Origin: PALSA-278 sp963760285
GTDB lineage: Bacteria > Acidobacteriota > Terriglobia > Acidiferrales > UBA7541
Length of the DNA: 64,000 bases
NCBI GenBank assembly: GCA_963760285.1
Contig: CAVXCI010000001.1
Span: 124,001-188,000 of the forward strand
Reading direction: 5' to 3'
A program made the position numbers and the translations under genes. Positions 46,171 through 57,099 of the stretch are shown here, in pieces. Numbering within the stretch: the stretch's first letter is position 1; every line of letters starts with the position of its first letter. The notes beneath the pieces were generated by a model. The model was not told the origin of the DNA. It made no database searches and worked only from the letters and a program-made list of their open reading frames with translations.

Positions 46171-46304
46171 ATCAGCGGGTTGCAGGTTCGAGTCCTGCGC
46201 GGCTCACCACTTTTTCCCCTTCGCAAACACAACCGGAAAACGCAAATATTTCCCTGGACTTGCCAACCCGAAATGCCGGGAAACGAAACCTTGCGAATCT
46301 GGCG
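46171..46304 (+). repeat. Direct repeat, right copy (attR-like, partial tRNA-Lys)
   Basis: Identical to 44394-44527. Only the 3' 39 bases of the tRNA are present, preceded by unrelated element sequence ending TTCGGGAATC. Chromosomal sequence resumes at 46305. Confidence 0.9.
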
Positions 46305-46363
46305 TCTGGCAGGCGAGAAACCAGCGCTTCAGGCGGTTTCCAGAGCGCCGAATCGTCCGGCTG

Positions 46364-47911
46364 TTAATTTCCGATTACGAACGCCTGCCCATCGTTCAGG
46401 GTATAAATCTTCCCGTCCAATCCCAGGCCGACGGGCGTGTATGCGGCGCCGACAGCCTTCTGGAGGAAGAATTTGGTCACGGAATTTCCACCCTGCTGAA
46501 TGGCATAAACGTTCCCATCTTCGCTATCCGCATAGACGGTTCCGTTCTTGTCCACCGCCGGTGCATTCACGCACCATTCATAGCCATCCGGATGACCCTG
46601 ATCGATGGTCATGTTCTTGTATTGCCACTCGACCTGCATGTTGGCGTTCAGTTGCGTGATGTAGTACGGGCCACCCGATTGATAATTGTTGTCCTTCATA
46701 TCAATGGAATAGGTTCCGTCATGCGCATAAATGGCCGGCGTCAGATCCCAGCCGAAATCGTAAGACGCCTGATACTTTCCGGCGGAGTTGAATTTGTGCA
46801 GATAGCCGCGGCCGTAGTTATTTCCCAGCGAGCCGAAAAGAATGCCGCCATCCGGCGTCACCACCGGGGACGAGGAGGCCTGGTCGGTGACGTACCCGAT
46901 GTCGTTCTCGCCATCGAGGCCGTGAAGCGTGGAGTGCCACACGGGAGTGAGATCGGAGGTATTCACCGCCACCAGAAAGCTGTACGTGGGAACGATATGC
47001 CCCCTGCTGACAACGTAGATGGTCCTGCTGTCCGCGGAGATGACGGGCGCCACGTTGACACCCGGCCTCTGGTAGCCGCACGGATATTTCCCGCAACGCT
47101 TTTTCGCATTGGGGATGAACGTGCGGTAATCGGCCATTTGAATATCGCCGGCTGCGGTGATTTTCACCAGCCAGGAGCCCTTAATCTCCGTTTCCCACGG
47201 CTTGGTGCTGGATCCAAACGTAATCACGTCATAGTAGATTGTTCCGTCCCTGTCTACGGTGATGGGACCCGCCGTGTAGGTGTTCGCATCGGTGGTTCCA
47301 AACGGCGCGTACTGCGTGATCAGCGTTCCATCAATCTCCTTGATCTTGTAAACGGAACCGGAACCACCGGGCACAAACAGGAATCCATTCCACAGCGCGG
47401 CATGGAACACGGGTTCCCAGCCACCCAGTCCCAGCTTTCCGTAGTTGGGTTCGGGCTTCCAGTCGCTCTTGAAATTCCACTGCGCCACCAGCGAGCCGCT
47501 CTGCCATTCGAACCCGCGCTCGTTCCAAACCTCCAGATTCCAGGCGTCCGGCCCGCAAGGGAACGGCTTCCCCGATCCCGGCGGCTTGCAGGATTTATAC
47601 TTTCCCGTTTTCACTTCCAGGAATACACCCTTGCCGTCCACCAGAGGCGCCTGGTAATGGGAGAGCAGTTCGCCGTCTTCCTCGGCTTGCTCCTGGGAAA
47701 CAAACGGATCAAAGGTGATATTCGCCAACAGGGAGTTGGTGTTCTGTCCCACCGCGCTGGAGGAGCCGGTATGCTGCGGCGTGCGGGCCCATTCCGGCCA
47801 GTCCGGAACGCGCGTCGCCAGAGCCACGGGCATTCCCTTCCTCACCTGCCACGCGGCGACCAGCAGCACGGCAATGCACAGCGTGAGAGCTACAAAAGTC
47901 CGCACCTTCAT
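46364..47911 (-). CDS. Secreted PQQ-like beta-propeller protein
   Basis: 515 residues from MKVRTFVALTLCIAVLLVAA, whose ATG follows AGGAGG. Signal peptide, then propeller blades: GLGGWEPVFHAALWNGFLFV, TYTAGPITVDRDGTIYYDVI, APVISADSRTIYVVSRGH, SSSPVVTPDGGILFGSLG and NAPAVDKNGTVYADSEDGNV. A CGKYPCG loop could form a disulfide. It is a paralogue in style of the propeller at 21-23 kb but low in obvious identity. Quinone-binding residues are not evident, so a structural or binding role is as likely as dehydrogenase activity. Confidence 0.75.
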   Translation of the reverse strand: MKVRTFVALTLCIAVLLVAAWQVRKGMPVALATRVPDWPEWARTPQHTGSSSAVGQNTNSLLANITFDPFVSQEQAEEDGELLSHYQAPLVDGKGVFLEVKTGKYKSCKPPGSGKPFPCGPDAWNLEVWNERGFEWQSGSLVAQWNFKSDWKPEPNYGKLGLGGWEPVFHAALWNGFLFVPGGSGSVYKIKEIDGTLITQYAPFGTTDANTYTAGPITVDRDGTIYYDVITFGSSTKPWETEIKGSWLVKITAAGDIQMADYRTFIPNAKKRCGKYPCGYQRPGVNVAPVISADSRTIYVVSRGHIVPTYSFLVAVNTSDLTPVWHSTLHGLDGENDIGYVTDQASSSPVVTPDGGILFGSLGNNYGRGYLHKFNSAGKYQASYDFGWDLTPAIYAHDGTYSIDMKDNNYQSGGPYYITQLNANMQVEWQYKNMTIDQGHPDGYEWCVNAPAVDKNGTVYADSEDGNVYAIQQGGNSVTKFFLQKAVGAAYTPVGLGLDGKIYTLNDGQAFVIGN

Positions 47912-48177
47912 ATTGCCTCCTGATGGGTTTTCGGCGCCCCTGCAGTCCCATGACAATGCACTGCCTGCGAGCGAAAACCGCGCCGCAGTTCAGCCGCCGG
48001 CGGCATCCTGTCGAAGCATTCAACCGGCCCGAACTATACACCCCGGTGTCGCATCCTCCCAGATAATCCGTGTTTCTTCCGCCGTAGACCACGGACCGGG
48101 GTTGCGGGAGCCTCCGTCGAAAATGCCCGGCTTCTGGCTGCGCCGATGCCCTACAATCGAACCCGGCAAAATGCGGC

Positions 48178-49641
48178 ATGTTTCAAGACTCCATGCTCTT
48201 TCGTTCACTAAGCCATAGGACCCTGGCGTCTGCCTTGATCGCCGGGCTGGCCCTGCGCCTGTACTTTGTTTTCCATTTCCCCTTTTACGCCGGGGACACC
48301 AAATTCTACGAAGAGCTGGCGCGAAACTGGCTGTATCACGGCGTCTATGGGCTCTTTGTCCGGGGGCAGCTTCTTCCCGTGGACATGCGCATGCCGGGCT
48401 ATCCCGCCATGCTCGCGGCAATTTACGCGACGGTGGGGAAAACGCGCATGGCGGTGATGATTGTCCAGGTGGTGATTGACCTCCTCACTTGCCTGCTGAC
48501 CGCGGCGATTGCCGCGCGGCTGGCGCCCCCCTCGCAGCGGCGGCGCGTGGCCACGGGGGCGCTCTGGCTGGCGGCGCTCTGCCCTTTCACGGCGAACTAC
48601 ACCGCCGCCATCCTTACGGAAACCCTGGCCATTTTTCTCACCGCTCTGGCCATTTTGGTGGTGGTGATGGCGCTGGAGAATTCTCCGGCGAGATTTTCCG
48701 CCGGCCCCACCGGCGGAAAAGAGCTTTTGCATTTCACCGGCTGCTGGCTGGTTGCGGGATTGGTTGCCGGCGTGGGAACGCTGGTTCGCCCGGAGACGCC
48801 GATCCTTCTGGCTGCTGTGGGCCTGCTGCTGGTCTTTCAATGGCGGCGCCCGGCCGACTGGCCGAAGCTGGTGCTGGCTGGCCTGTGGATGGCCGTGGGA
48901 TTGCTGGCCGCGCTCACGCCCTGGGCCACGCGCAACGCGCGCACGCTGGGCCGCATCGAGTTTCTCGCGCCGCGCTACGCCGAATCGCGCGGAGATTTTG
49001 TCCCCTGGGGCTTCCTCGGTTGGACGCGCACGTGGAGCGTAAGTTTCCGCGAGGCTTATCTCGTTCCGTGGAGGCTGGGAAAGCAGAACATTCCCATCGG
49101 GACGCTGCCTTCTTATGCATTCGATTCGGACTCCGAACGCGCTCGCGTGGAAAAGTTGCTGGACCAGTACAACAACGGGTTGAAAATGACTCCGCCTCTG
49201 GACCACGAATTCGCCAACCTGGCGCGCGAACGAACCGCGCGGCATCCCATGCGTACTTACGTCCTGATTCCCGCGCACCGCGCCTGGAATCTGTGGTTCA
49301 CGCCGCGAACGGTTCTGCTGCCCATATCAGGAGAACTATGGCCGCTCGGAGAAAGCTGGCACAGCAGCCCGACGAATTTCGTTGTGACATGGGGACTGGG
49401 AATTTTGAACTTTATTTATTTCGGCATGGCGGTGGCGGGGGCGTGGCGCGTCCGCGCGCTTCCGGCGACAGTTTTCCTGGTGATATTTGTGGCGATCCGC
49501 ACGGCATTTCTCACGCAGCTCCCAACCGTGGAGGCCCGGTACGTGATGGAATGCTTTCCGGCAATTCTGGCGCTGGGCGCGCAGATTTTTGCGAAACGGC
49601 GCGCATTGGACGGCCTGGTATTTGTCGCCGCTGAGAAATAG
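48178..49641 (+). CDS. GT39/ArnT-like membrane glycosyltransferase
   Basis: 487 residues with about ten membrane helices. The first loop has FYAGDTKFYEELARNWLYHG, the acidic D-x-x-x-Y/E region that in the PMT/ArnT superfamily holds the catalytic acid, and RMPGYPAMLAAIYA, its conserved companion. Later helices (LTETLAIFLTALAILVVVMA, LVAGVGTLVRPETPILLAAV) fit the fold. Such enzymes move sugars from a polyprenyl-phosphate carrier to protein or lipid in the periplasm. Acceptor unknown. It is divergent from the PQQ propeller and convergent with argJ. Confidence 0.8.
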   Translation: MFQDSMLFRSLSHRTLASALIAGLALRLYFVFHFPFYAGDTKFYEELARNWLYHGVYGLFVRGQLLPVDMRMPGYPAMLAAIYATVGKTRMAVMIVQVVIDLLTCLLTAAIAARLAPPSQRRRVATGALWLAALCPFTANYTAAILTETLAIFLTALAILVVVMALENSPARFSAGPTGGKELLHFTGCWLVAGLVAGVGTLVRPETPILLAAVGLLLVFQWRRPADWPKLVLAGLWMAVGLLAALTPWATRNARTLGRIEFLAPRYAESRGDFVPWGFLGWTRTWSVSFREAYLVPWRLGKQNIPIGTLPSYAFDSDSERARVEKLLDQYNNGLKMTPPLDHEFANLARERTARHPMRTYVLIPAHRAWNLWFTPRTVLLPISGELWPLGESWHSSPTNFVVTWGLGILNFIYFGMAVAGAWRVRALPATVFLVIFVAIRTAFLTQLPTVEARYVMECFPAILALGAQIFAKRRALDGLVFVAAEK

Positions 49642-49673
49642 AACAGAGCGGCGCGGCGGAAATATTCCGGGAA

Positions 49674-50885
49674 TCAGGAACGATAACTGGCGTTGATGTC
49701 CACGTAGTCCGCGGTGAAATCGCAGGTCCAAATTCGCGCGCGGGCACGACCGGATCTTAGGTCCAGCAGGATGGGAACATGCGAAGCGGACAACTTGCGA
49801 TGCGCGGCGCGCTCGTCGAATTTGCGCTCGCGGCCGTGGCGGCAAACTTCGATCCCCGCCAGCCAGATTCCGGCTTTCTCGGGGTCAAACTTCACGCCGG
49901 CACGCCCGGCCGCAGCTAATATTCGTCCCCAGTTGGGATCCGCGCCAGCGAGAGCCGTTTTTACCAAAGGCGAATTGGCGATGGTGCGCGCCACCTTTTC
50001 CGCGTCGCGTTCCGATCGCGCGCCACGCACTTCGATTTCCACCACGCGCTGCGCTCCTTCGCCGTCGGCAACGATAGCCAGCGCCAGTTGCGAGCAAACG
50101 GACTGGAGAGCGGCCTGAAATTTCCGGTATTCGCCGCTTCCCAGTCGAATGGGCGCACAGCCGGACGCGCCGTTGGCGAGCACGGCCACGGTGTCGTTGG
50201 TGGAAGTGTCGCCGTCCACGGTGATGGCGTTGAATGTGGACGCCACCGAGGAAGACAGCGCGCGTTGCAGGACGGGCGGCGCGATTCTTGCGTCCGTGAC
50301 GATAAACGCCAGCATGGTGGCAAGATTCGGCTGGATCATCCCCGCGCCTTTGGCGCATCCCACAATCCGAACCAATTTCCCACCGGCGCGAAATTCCGCG
50401 CCGGCCCACTTGGGCCGCGTATCGGTGGTCATGATGGCGCGGGTGAATTCCAGAAACGCGCCTTTGCCGCCAGACAAGCCGCGCGCCAGTTCCGGCGCCG
50501 CGCGCAAAATTTTCTCCACGCGCAGAGGAATGCCGATAACGCCCGTGGAACAAACCAGCACCTGCTCAGGCGAGCAGCCAAGCGCCCGGCCTACGTCCGC
50601 AACCGTTTTGCTGGAAGCAATCATTCCTTGCGGGCCGGTGGCGCAGTTGGCATTTCCGGAGTTCACAATGATTGCCCGCATGCGCGAGCGCTGGCGCTTC
50701 AAATGCTTGCGGGAAAGCTTCACCGGCGCGGCGCAGACAAGATTTTTTGTGAAAACAGCCGCGGCGGACGCGGGGCGGTCACTGATGAGCAGAGCGAGGT
50801 CCAGCCCTTCGCGCTTGAGTCCGCAGGCCATGGCGGAGTAGAAAAATCCAACGGGAAGAGATGGCGCGCCGGGCTTGGGGGTCAT
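49674..50885 (-). CDS. argJ: Glutamate N-acetyltransferase / amino-acid acetyltransferase ArgJ
   Basis: 403 residues from MTPKPGAPSLPVGFFYSAMA, overlapping the previous stop by four bases (ATGA). The self-cleavage site is in AITVDGDTSTNDTVAVLANG, with Thr as nucleophile. VNSGNANCATGPQG, VLVCSTGVIGIPLRVEKI, GCAKGAGMIQPNLATMLAF and DPNWGRILAAAGRAG are family motifs. It moves the acetyl group from N-acetylornithine to glutamate in the cyclic arginine pathway. It is the last gene of the operon and keeps the C-terminal NASYRS end. Confidence 0.95.
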   Translation of the reverse strand: MTPKPGAPSLPVGFFYSAMACGLKREGLDLALLISDRPASAAAVFTKNLVCAAPVKLSRKHLKRQRSRMRAIIVNSGNANCATGPQGMIASSKTVADVGRALGCSPEQVLVCSTGVIGIPLRVEKILRAAPELARGLSGGKGAFLEFTRAIMTTDTRPKWAGAEFRAGGKLVRIVGCAKGAGMIQPNLATMLAFIVTDARIAPPVLQRALSSSVASTFNAITVDGDTSTNDTVAVLANGASGCAPIRLGSGEYRKFQAALQSVCSQLALAIVADGEGAQRVVEIEVRGARSERDAEKVARTIANSPLVKTALAGADPNWGRILAAAGRAGVKFDPEKAGIWLAGIEVCRHGRERKFDERAAHRKLSASHVPILLDLRSGRARARIWTCDFTADYVDINASYRS

Positions 50886-51394
50886 GCGTGGAGCACGGCC
50901 AGCCCGCGGTCTTCGAGGATGGGAAACATTTCTGATCCTGGCAGAAGTTCCGCCACCACGGTCACCAGGCGGCAGGACTTTCTCTTCGAGCACTGGTTGC
51001 AATCGCGTTCCAGCTTTTCAGGAACCTCATGACGGCTGCCGGGAGAAAATCCCGCGTGCAGAAATAGACCAGACACATGCGTAACGGCGAATACGCGTGA
51101 AATTCCACGGTGGCGCGCTTCCTGCATGGCGAAGGCGAGCAGTTTTTGTCCGTTTCCGCTGCCCTGAAATTCCGAATGCACCGCCAGCGAACGGATTTCC
51201 GCCAGGTCCGCCGTGTAAGAATCCAGCGCCACGCAGCCGGCAAGCTGGTTTCCATGGACAAGGACAATAAACTGGCCGATGCGCGCCCGAATATCTTCTT
51301 CAGTGCGCGGCAGGAGCAGGCCGCGTTCGGCGCATTCTGCAATGAGCGCGTGGATGGCGGGAACGTCCTTGCGGCGCGCGAGACGGATGGGCAT
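50882..51394 (-). CDS. argA: GNAT N-acetylglutamate synthase (short ArgA type)
   Basis: 170 residues, a single GNAT domain: IRLARRKDVPAIHALIAECA, then AEIRSLAVHSEFQGSGNGQK, the acetyl-CoA pyrophosphate loop, then VFAVTHVSGLFLHAGFSPG. The C-terminal RDCNQCSKRKSCRLVTVVAE has three cysteines. Short stand-alone synthases of this type replace the kinase-fused ArgA in several phyla. The start overlaps the argH stop (TGATG) and its stop overlaps the argJ start, so it is fixed in the operon. It supplies the first acetyl-glutamate, complementing recycling by ArgJ. Confidence 0.85.
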   Translation of the reverse strand: MPIRLARRKDVPAIHALIAECAERGLLLPRTEEDIRARIGQFIVLVHGNQLAGCVALDSYTADLAEIRSLAVHSEFQGSGNGQKLLAFAMQEARHRGISRVFAVTHVSGLFLHAGFSPGSRHEVPEKLERDCNQCSKRKSCRLVTVVAELLPGSEMFPILEDRGLAVLHA

Positions 51395-52776
51395 CAGTCA
51401 ACCCTTAAGGAGGTCAAGCGGGCGCTGAAATCTTTCAAGGCTTCGCGGACGGTGTTGGGAGCAGTGCCGCCAATCACGCTTCGGCGCGCCAGCGCGGCAT
51501 CCGCGGTCATTACCGAGGGAAATCCCTGATCAAATTCCGCGGCGTGAGTTTTCAGAAAGTCGAGCGGCAGCTCGCGGATAGAAGTGTTGCGCCGTTCCGC
51601 TTCGCGGACCAGTTTGCCGACAATCTCGTGAGCGTTGCGAAATGGAACGCCGCGCGCGACTAGATAATCCGCGGCTTCGGTGGCGACAAGCGAAGGATCG
51701 GCGACGGATTCCCGCAGCCGCGCTTCGTGAAACGACGTGGCGGCGAGCGCGGCGGCGGCGATGCGCGCGGCGGCCAGCGCCTGATCGTGCGCGTCAAAAA
51801 CAGGTTCCTTATCTTCCTGAAGGTCGCGCTGATAGCTGGACGGCAAACCTTTCAGCGTTACGACGAGACCGGTGAGCGCGCCAACGATGCGCCCGGTTTT
51901 GCCGCGGATCAGTTCCCAGGCGTCGGGATTTTTCTTCTGCGGCATGAGACTGCTTCCAGTGGAGTACGCGTCCGGCAAAACCACCAAGCCAAATTCGGAC
52001 GTAGCGAAAAGGACCATGTCTTCCGCCAGCCGCGACAGATGCAGCGAGAGAGTGACCAGAGCAAAAAGATACTCCAGCGCGAAATCGCGATCCCCGACGG
52101 CGTCCATGCTGTTGGCGGTGACGCCCGCAAAGCCGAGCGAACTGGCCAGAATCTGGCGGTCAATGGGAAAGGCGCAGCCAGCCAGCGCGCCGGAACCCAG
52201 CGGGCAAAAATCCGCTGTTCGCGCGGCGTCGGCGATGCGCTTTTCGTCGCGAAGAAACGCTTCGCCGTGAGCCAGCAGCCAATGGGACAGCAGAAGTGGC
52301 TGGGCATGCTGCATGTGGGTCATGCCGGGAAAAGGGACGGCGAAATTCGTGTTGGCCTGTAACGCGACGGCCTGCGCCAGGGCCAGAACGGCTTCGCGCA
52401 TTTCCGCGGCCGCGTCCCTTATGAACAGCCGGAACTCGGTGGCGATCATTTCGTTGCGGCTGCGGCCGGTGTGCAATCTTGCGCCCAGCGGGCCGATTTC
52501 ATTGGTGAGCGCCTGCTCCACAAAATGGTGCAGGTCCTCGGCGGACGACGATGCGAGCCATTCCGTGTCGGTCTGCGCGCGTTTTTCAATGGCGTTCAAC
52601 GCGGCCACGATTTTTTCAGATTCCTCGCGCGTCAAAAGACCGGCGCCGTGCAGGCCGTGCGCCCAGGCGCGGTCCAGTTCGAATTCATAGGGAAGCAGCC
52701 GCTGATCGAAATGCCAGGAGCTTTCGAAGGCGTAGAAATCCGGATCGGGCCCTTTCTCGAAACGCCCGCCCCACAT
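51394..52776 (-). CDS. argH: Argininosuccinate lyase
   Basis: 460 residues from MWGGRFEKGPDPDFYAFESS. A longer open frame upstream overlaps argG and is not used. Motifs include LHTGRSRNEMIATEFRLFIR, the substrate-binding MTHMQHAQPLLLSHWLLAHG, and the fumarase-superfamily signature STGSSLMPQKKNPDAWELIR with the catalytic serine loop. It splits argininosuccinate into arginine and fumarate. Starts 20 bp after the argG stop. Confidence 0.96.
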   Translation of the reverse strand: MWGGRFEKGPDPDFYAFESSWHFDQRLLPYEFELDRAWAHGLHGAGLLTREESEKIVAALNAIEKRAQTDTEWLASSSAEDLHHFVEQALTNEIGPLGARLHTGRSRNEMIATEFRLFIRDAAAEMREAVLALAQAVALQANTNFAVPFPGMTHMQHAQPLLLSHWLLAHGEAFLRDEKRIADAARTADFCPLGSGALAGCAFPIDRQILASSLGFAGVTANSMDAVGDRDFALEYLFALVTLSLHLSRLAEDMVLFATSEFGLVVLPDAYSTGSSLMPQKKNPDAWELIRGKTGRIVGALTGLVVTLKGLPSSYQRDLQEDKEPVFDAHDQALAAARIAAAALAATSFHEARLRESVADPSLVATEAADYLVARGVPFRNAHEIVGKLVREAERRNTSIRELPLDFLKTHAAEFDQGFPSVMTADAALARRSVIGGTAPNTVREALKDFSARLTSLRVD

Positions 52777-52796
52777 CTTCTGCCCGGCTTCCAGGC

Positions 52797-53999
<1,203 letters not shown>

Positions 54000-54008
54000 T
54001 TTCTTCTC

Positions 54009-54950
54009 CTAACTGAGAACGTTCAAAAGAATCGCTTTCTGCACGTGCAAACGGTTTTCCGCCTGGTCAAACACAATGGACCGCGGCGATTCCATGACTT
54101 CGGCGGCCACTTCCGCGCCGCGGTGAGCCGGGAGGCAGTGGAGGAAAACAGCATCCGGCCCGGCGTGCGCGAGGAGCGCCTCGTTCACCTGATAGCGCGC
54201 GAAGACTTCAGCGCGTTTGGCGGATTCTTCTTCCTGGCCCATGCTGGTCCACACGTCGGTGTAAACAGCGTCAACTCCGGCAACGGCGTCCTCCGGCGAA
54301 CGCATGATTTCGATTTTTCCGCCGGAACCCTTTGCCGCGCGGCGCGCTTCGCTGACCACGGCGGCGTCCGGCGCGTAGCCTTCGGGAGTGGCGATGCGCA
54401 AATGCGCGCCCACGCGCGCGCCAATGGTCAAAAGTGAATGGCATACGTTGTTGCCGTCGCCCACATAGGCCAGCTTCAGGCCGCGCAGGCTGCCAAAACG
54501 TTCCTCCAAAGTGAAAAAATCCGTCAGCGCCTGGCAGGGATGAAAGCGGTCACTCAACGCGTTGATCACCGGAAGCCCGGAATGTTCCGCGAGCTGGTCA
54601 ATCGCGGACTGCTCGAACGTGCGCGCCACGATTCCATGAACCCAGCGGCCCAGGCTGCGCGCCACATCGGGAATGGACTCACGCTCGCCGAGACGCGAAA
54701 CCATGTGATCCAAGAAAACGGAAGAGCCGCCGAGGCTGGCCATGCCGATTTCAAATGTGACTCGCGTCCGCAGCGATGGCTTTTCAAAAATCAGCGCCAG
54801 ATACCGTCCGGCGAGCGTGCCGCGATAGCGCTCCGGGCGGGCTTTGAGACTCGCGGCGAGCTGAAACAGTTCATGCACCTGCGCCGGGCCCCATTCCATG
54901 CCGGTCAGTAGGTTGGTGGTCAGGACGGGCAGCGTGGCTATGGCATTCAT
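54009..54950 (-). CDS. argF: Ornithine carbamoyltransferase
   Basis: 313 residues from MNAIATLPVLTTNLLTGMEW. Carbamoyl-phosphate binding is by FEKPSLRTRVTFEIGMASLG, a Ser-Leu-Arg-Thr-Arg form of the usual S-T-R-T-R. The ornithine-pocket motifs are FHPCQALTDFFTLEE and FLHCLPAHRGAEVAAEV. It makes citrulline. The start at 54950 lies 8 bases after the argD stop. Confidence 0.95.
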   Translation of the reverse strand: MNAIATLPVLTTNLLTGMEWGPAQVHELFQLAASLKARPERYRGTLAGRYLALIFEKPSLRTRVTFEIGMASLGGSSVFLDHMVSRLGERESIPDVARSLGRWVHGIVARTFEQSAIDQLAEHSGLPVINALSDRFHPCQALTDFFTLEERFGSLRGLKLAYVGDGNNVCHSLLTIGARVGAHLRIATPEGYAPDAAVVSEARRAAKGSGGKIEIMRSPEDAVAGVDAVYTDVWTSMGQEEESAKRAEVFARYQVNEALLAHAGPDAVFLHCLPAHRGAEVAAEVMESPRSIVFDQAENRLHVQKAILLNVLS

Positions 54951-54957
54951 ATTTTCG

Positions 54958-56277
54958 TCAGTCTCCCAAGGCAACGGCACTCGGCACGGCAACGGCATCC
55001 TTCGCGGAACTTCCCGAAGCAGATGGCTTGCCGGCCTGAGCGACGTTCGCCAGGATAGTTTTCATTTTGCGCAAAAACTCTTTCACGTGCTTTGTCTGAA
55101 TGATGTAGGGAGGAAGAAAACGCAACACGCGCTCATGGGTGCAATTGATGATCAATCCCTGGCGCAGCGCCTCTTCGACGATGGGAGCGCCGTCCACGGA
55201 TAATTCCATGCCGATCATCAGGCCTTCACCGCGCACTTCGCGGATGAACTTGAAGCGCCTGGCGAGGCGGGTTAACCCGGCGCGGATCTCTTCGCCGCGC
55301 TCGCGGATGTTGGCCAGCAGGTTCTCGTCATCAACCACCTGCATGAACTCCAGAGCCGTGGCGCAGATGAATGGTCCGCCTCCGAACGTGGTTCCATGCA
55401 GTCCCGGCGAAAAAGCGGCGGCGAATTCCTCGCGAGCGGCGACAGCGCCCAAAGGCAGGCCGCCGCCCAGCGGCTTGGCCACGGTCACGATATCCGGCCA
55501 GACATCGCGTCCGCCAAACGCCTGATAGGCAAAATATCTGCCGGTGCGGCCCAGTCCGCATTGAATTTCGTCGGCAATCAGCGCGGCGTGATGTTGCGTG
55601 GCCAGCTGGCGCGCGCGCTTCCAGAAAGCTTCGCTGACGGCGTACACGCCGCCTTCGCCCTGCACGGTTTCCAGAATCACCGCGCAAACCGTGGCGTCGA
55701 ATTTTGATTCGAGATCCGCCAGGTCATTGAAGCGGACAAATTCAACGCCGGGAAGCAACGGCTGAAAGGGGGCGCGGTATTTTTCCGGGTGCGTCAGGGA
55801 AAGGGCTCCCAGCGTTCTGCCGTGAAAGGAGCCTTCCATGGCAAGAATCCGCGACTTGGCCGGCGCTTCGCCAAAGTGGCTTCGCGAATAAACGCGCGCC
55901 AGCTTCACCGCGCCTTCCACCGCTTCCGTGCCGCTGTTGGTCCAAAACACTCTATCCATGCCGGACCATTCGGCCAGTTTTTTTGCCAGGGGCCCCTGAA
56001 ATGGATTGTGGAAAAGATTGGAAACGTGAACCGCGCGGCTGGCCTCGCGGCGCATCACGCGGACCAGCCGGGGATGCGAATAGCCCAGGGCATTCACGGC
56101 AATGCCGCCAAGAAAATCGAGATACTTGCGGCCCTGCGAATCGTAGAGATAGCAGCCTTTGCCATTCGTGAACACAACGGCGGGCCGCCGGTAGGTGTTC
56201 ATCAAATGGCGCTCACTGGCTTCGATGGCGTCCATTTCAGGCATGGCAGGCGCGGATATATTTTCCAGTGGATTCAT
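54958..56277 (-). CDS. argD: Acetylornithine aminotransferase
   Basis: 439 residues, class-III PLP aminotransferase. N-terminal YDSQGRKYLDFLGGIAVNAL, FWTNSGTEAVEGAVKLARVY, then LIADEIQCGLGRTGRYFAYQ with the PLP-contacting Asp, and the Schiff-base Lys in IVTVAKPLGGGLPLGAVAA. The C-terminal tail of about 20 residues (PSASGSSAKDAVAVPSAV) is longer than usual. It abuts argB with no gap (TGA-ATG). Confidence 0.95.
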   Translation of the reverse strand: MNPLENISAPAMPEMDAIEASERHLMNTYRRPAVVFTNGKGCYLYDSQGRKYLDFLGGIAVNALGYSHPRLVRVMRREASRAVHVSNLFHNPFQGPLAKKLAEWSGMDRVFWTNSGTEAVEGAVKLARVYSRSHFGEAPAKSRILAMEGSFHGRTLGALSLTHPEKYRAPFQPLLPGVEFVRFNDLADLESKFDATVCAVILETVQGEGGVYAVSEAFWKRARQLATQHHAALIADEIQCGLGRTGRYFAYQAFGGRDVWPDIVTVAKPLGGGLPLGAVAAREEFAAAFSPGLHGTTFGGGPFICATALEFMQVVDDENLLANIRERGEEIRAGLTRLARRFKFIREVRGEGLMIGMELSVDGAPIVEEALRQGLIINCTHERVLRFLPPYIIQTKHVKEFLRKMKTILANVAQAGKPSASGSSAKDAVAVPSAVALGD

Positions 56278-57099
56278 TCAGCGGCACGCCCCCACGGCCT
56301 GCTGAGCGGGAAACATCGGAACCACGCGGGTGCCCAATCCGCTGGCGCCATTGGCGGCGGAAAGCAGCGCTTGCGGAAGCGTTCCGCCAACAATCCGAAC
56401 CTGGCTAACACCAGCGTCGAGGGCGCGCTTCGCGGCTTCGAGCTTTAAGACCATTCCGCCGGAAATGCGGTTGCGGCGGATGAGCTCATCAATGGCCGCG
56501 CCGTCAATGGCGGGAAGGACTTCGCCGCCATCGAGAACACCGGCGACGTCGGTGAGAAAAATCAAGCGGTCGGCATGGCAGTATTCCGCAGCGGCAGCCG
56601 CCATGTGATCGGCGTTGATGTTGTAGAGTTCTCCGTCCGCGGCCATGCCCATGCAACACGCGACGGGAACAAGCCCCGCGGTCCACAATGAATCCAGAAA
56701 ATCGAGATTCACGCCGGTGATGTAACCGACGTAGCCCATCCCGCCGGGAACTTCACTTTGCTGCATCGGTTCGGCGCGAAAACAAATGCTGTCCGCGGCG
56801 CAAATTCCCACGGCCGGCTGGCCGGCCAATGAAATCGCGCCGGACAACTGCTTGTTGAGCAGGCCGGCGAAAACCATCACCGCGGCGTCGCGCGTTTCGC
56901 GATCGGTCACCCGCAGTCCTTTCACGAAAGTGCTTTCGATTCCCATCCGCCCGAGCACATTGGTGAAAATGCGCCCGCCGCCGTGGACGACAAGAAGTTG
57001 ATGGCCATCATGCGCCAGGGCAGCAACCTGTTCGGCCAGCCGTTTCACATTGTGGCGCTCTTCGAGGAGCGCTCCCGCTATTTTGACAACCAGTCTCAT
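56278..57099 (-). CDS. argB: Acetylglutamate kinase
   Basis: 273 residues. The amino-acid kinase fold starts RLVVKIAGALLEERHNVKRL and LLVVHGGGRIFTNVLGRMGI. The acetylglutamate and ATP sites are in KGLRVTDRETRDAAVMVFAG, YNINADHMAAAAAEYCHADR and ISGGMVLKLEAAKRALDAGV. It phosphorylates N-acetylglutamate, normally the feedback point for arginine. The hexamer-type N-terminal helix of arginine-inhibited enzymes is missing, suggesting an arginine-insensitive form; this is inference. Overlaps argC by ATGA. Confidence 0.95.
   Translation of the reverse strand: MRLVVKIAGALLEERHNVKRLAEQVAALAHDGHQLLVVHGGGRIFTNVLGRMGIESTFVKGLRVTDRETRDAAVMVFAGLLNKQLSGAISLAGQPAVGICAADSICFRAEPMQQSEVPGGMGYVGYITGVNLDFLDSLWTAGLVPVACCMGMAADGELYNINADHMAAAAAEYCHADRLIFLTDVAGVLDGGEVLPAIDGAAIDELIRRNRISGGMVLKLEAAKRALDAGVSQVRIVGGTLPQALLSAANGASGLGTRVVPMFPAQQAVGACR

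Noticed and set aside
46029..46232. Minus-strand frame containing EPRRTRTCNPL
   Set aside because: This is the antisense translation of the tRNA-Lys 3' end repeat, a common false annotation.
46592..47923. 443-codon plus-strand frame antisense to the PQQ propeller
   Set aside because: No ribosome-binding site or domain. The minus-strand gene has signal peptide and propeller blades.
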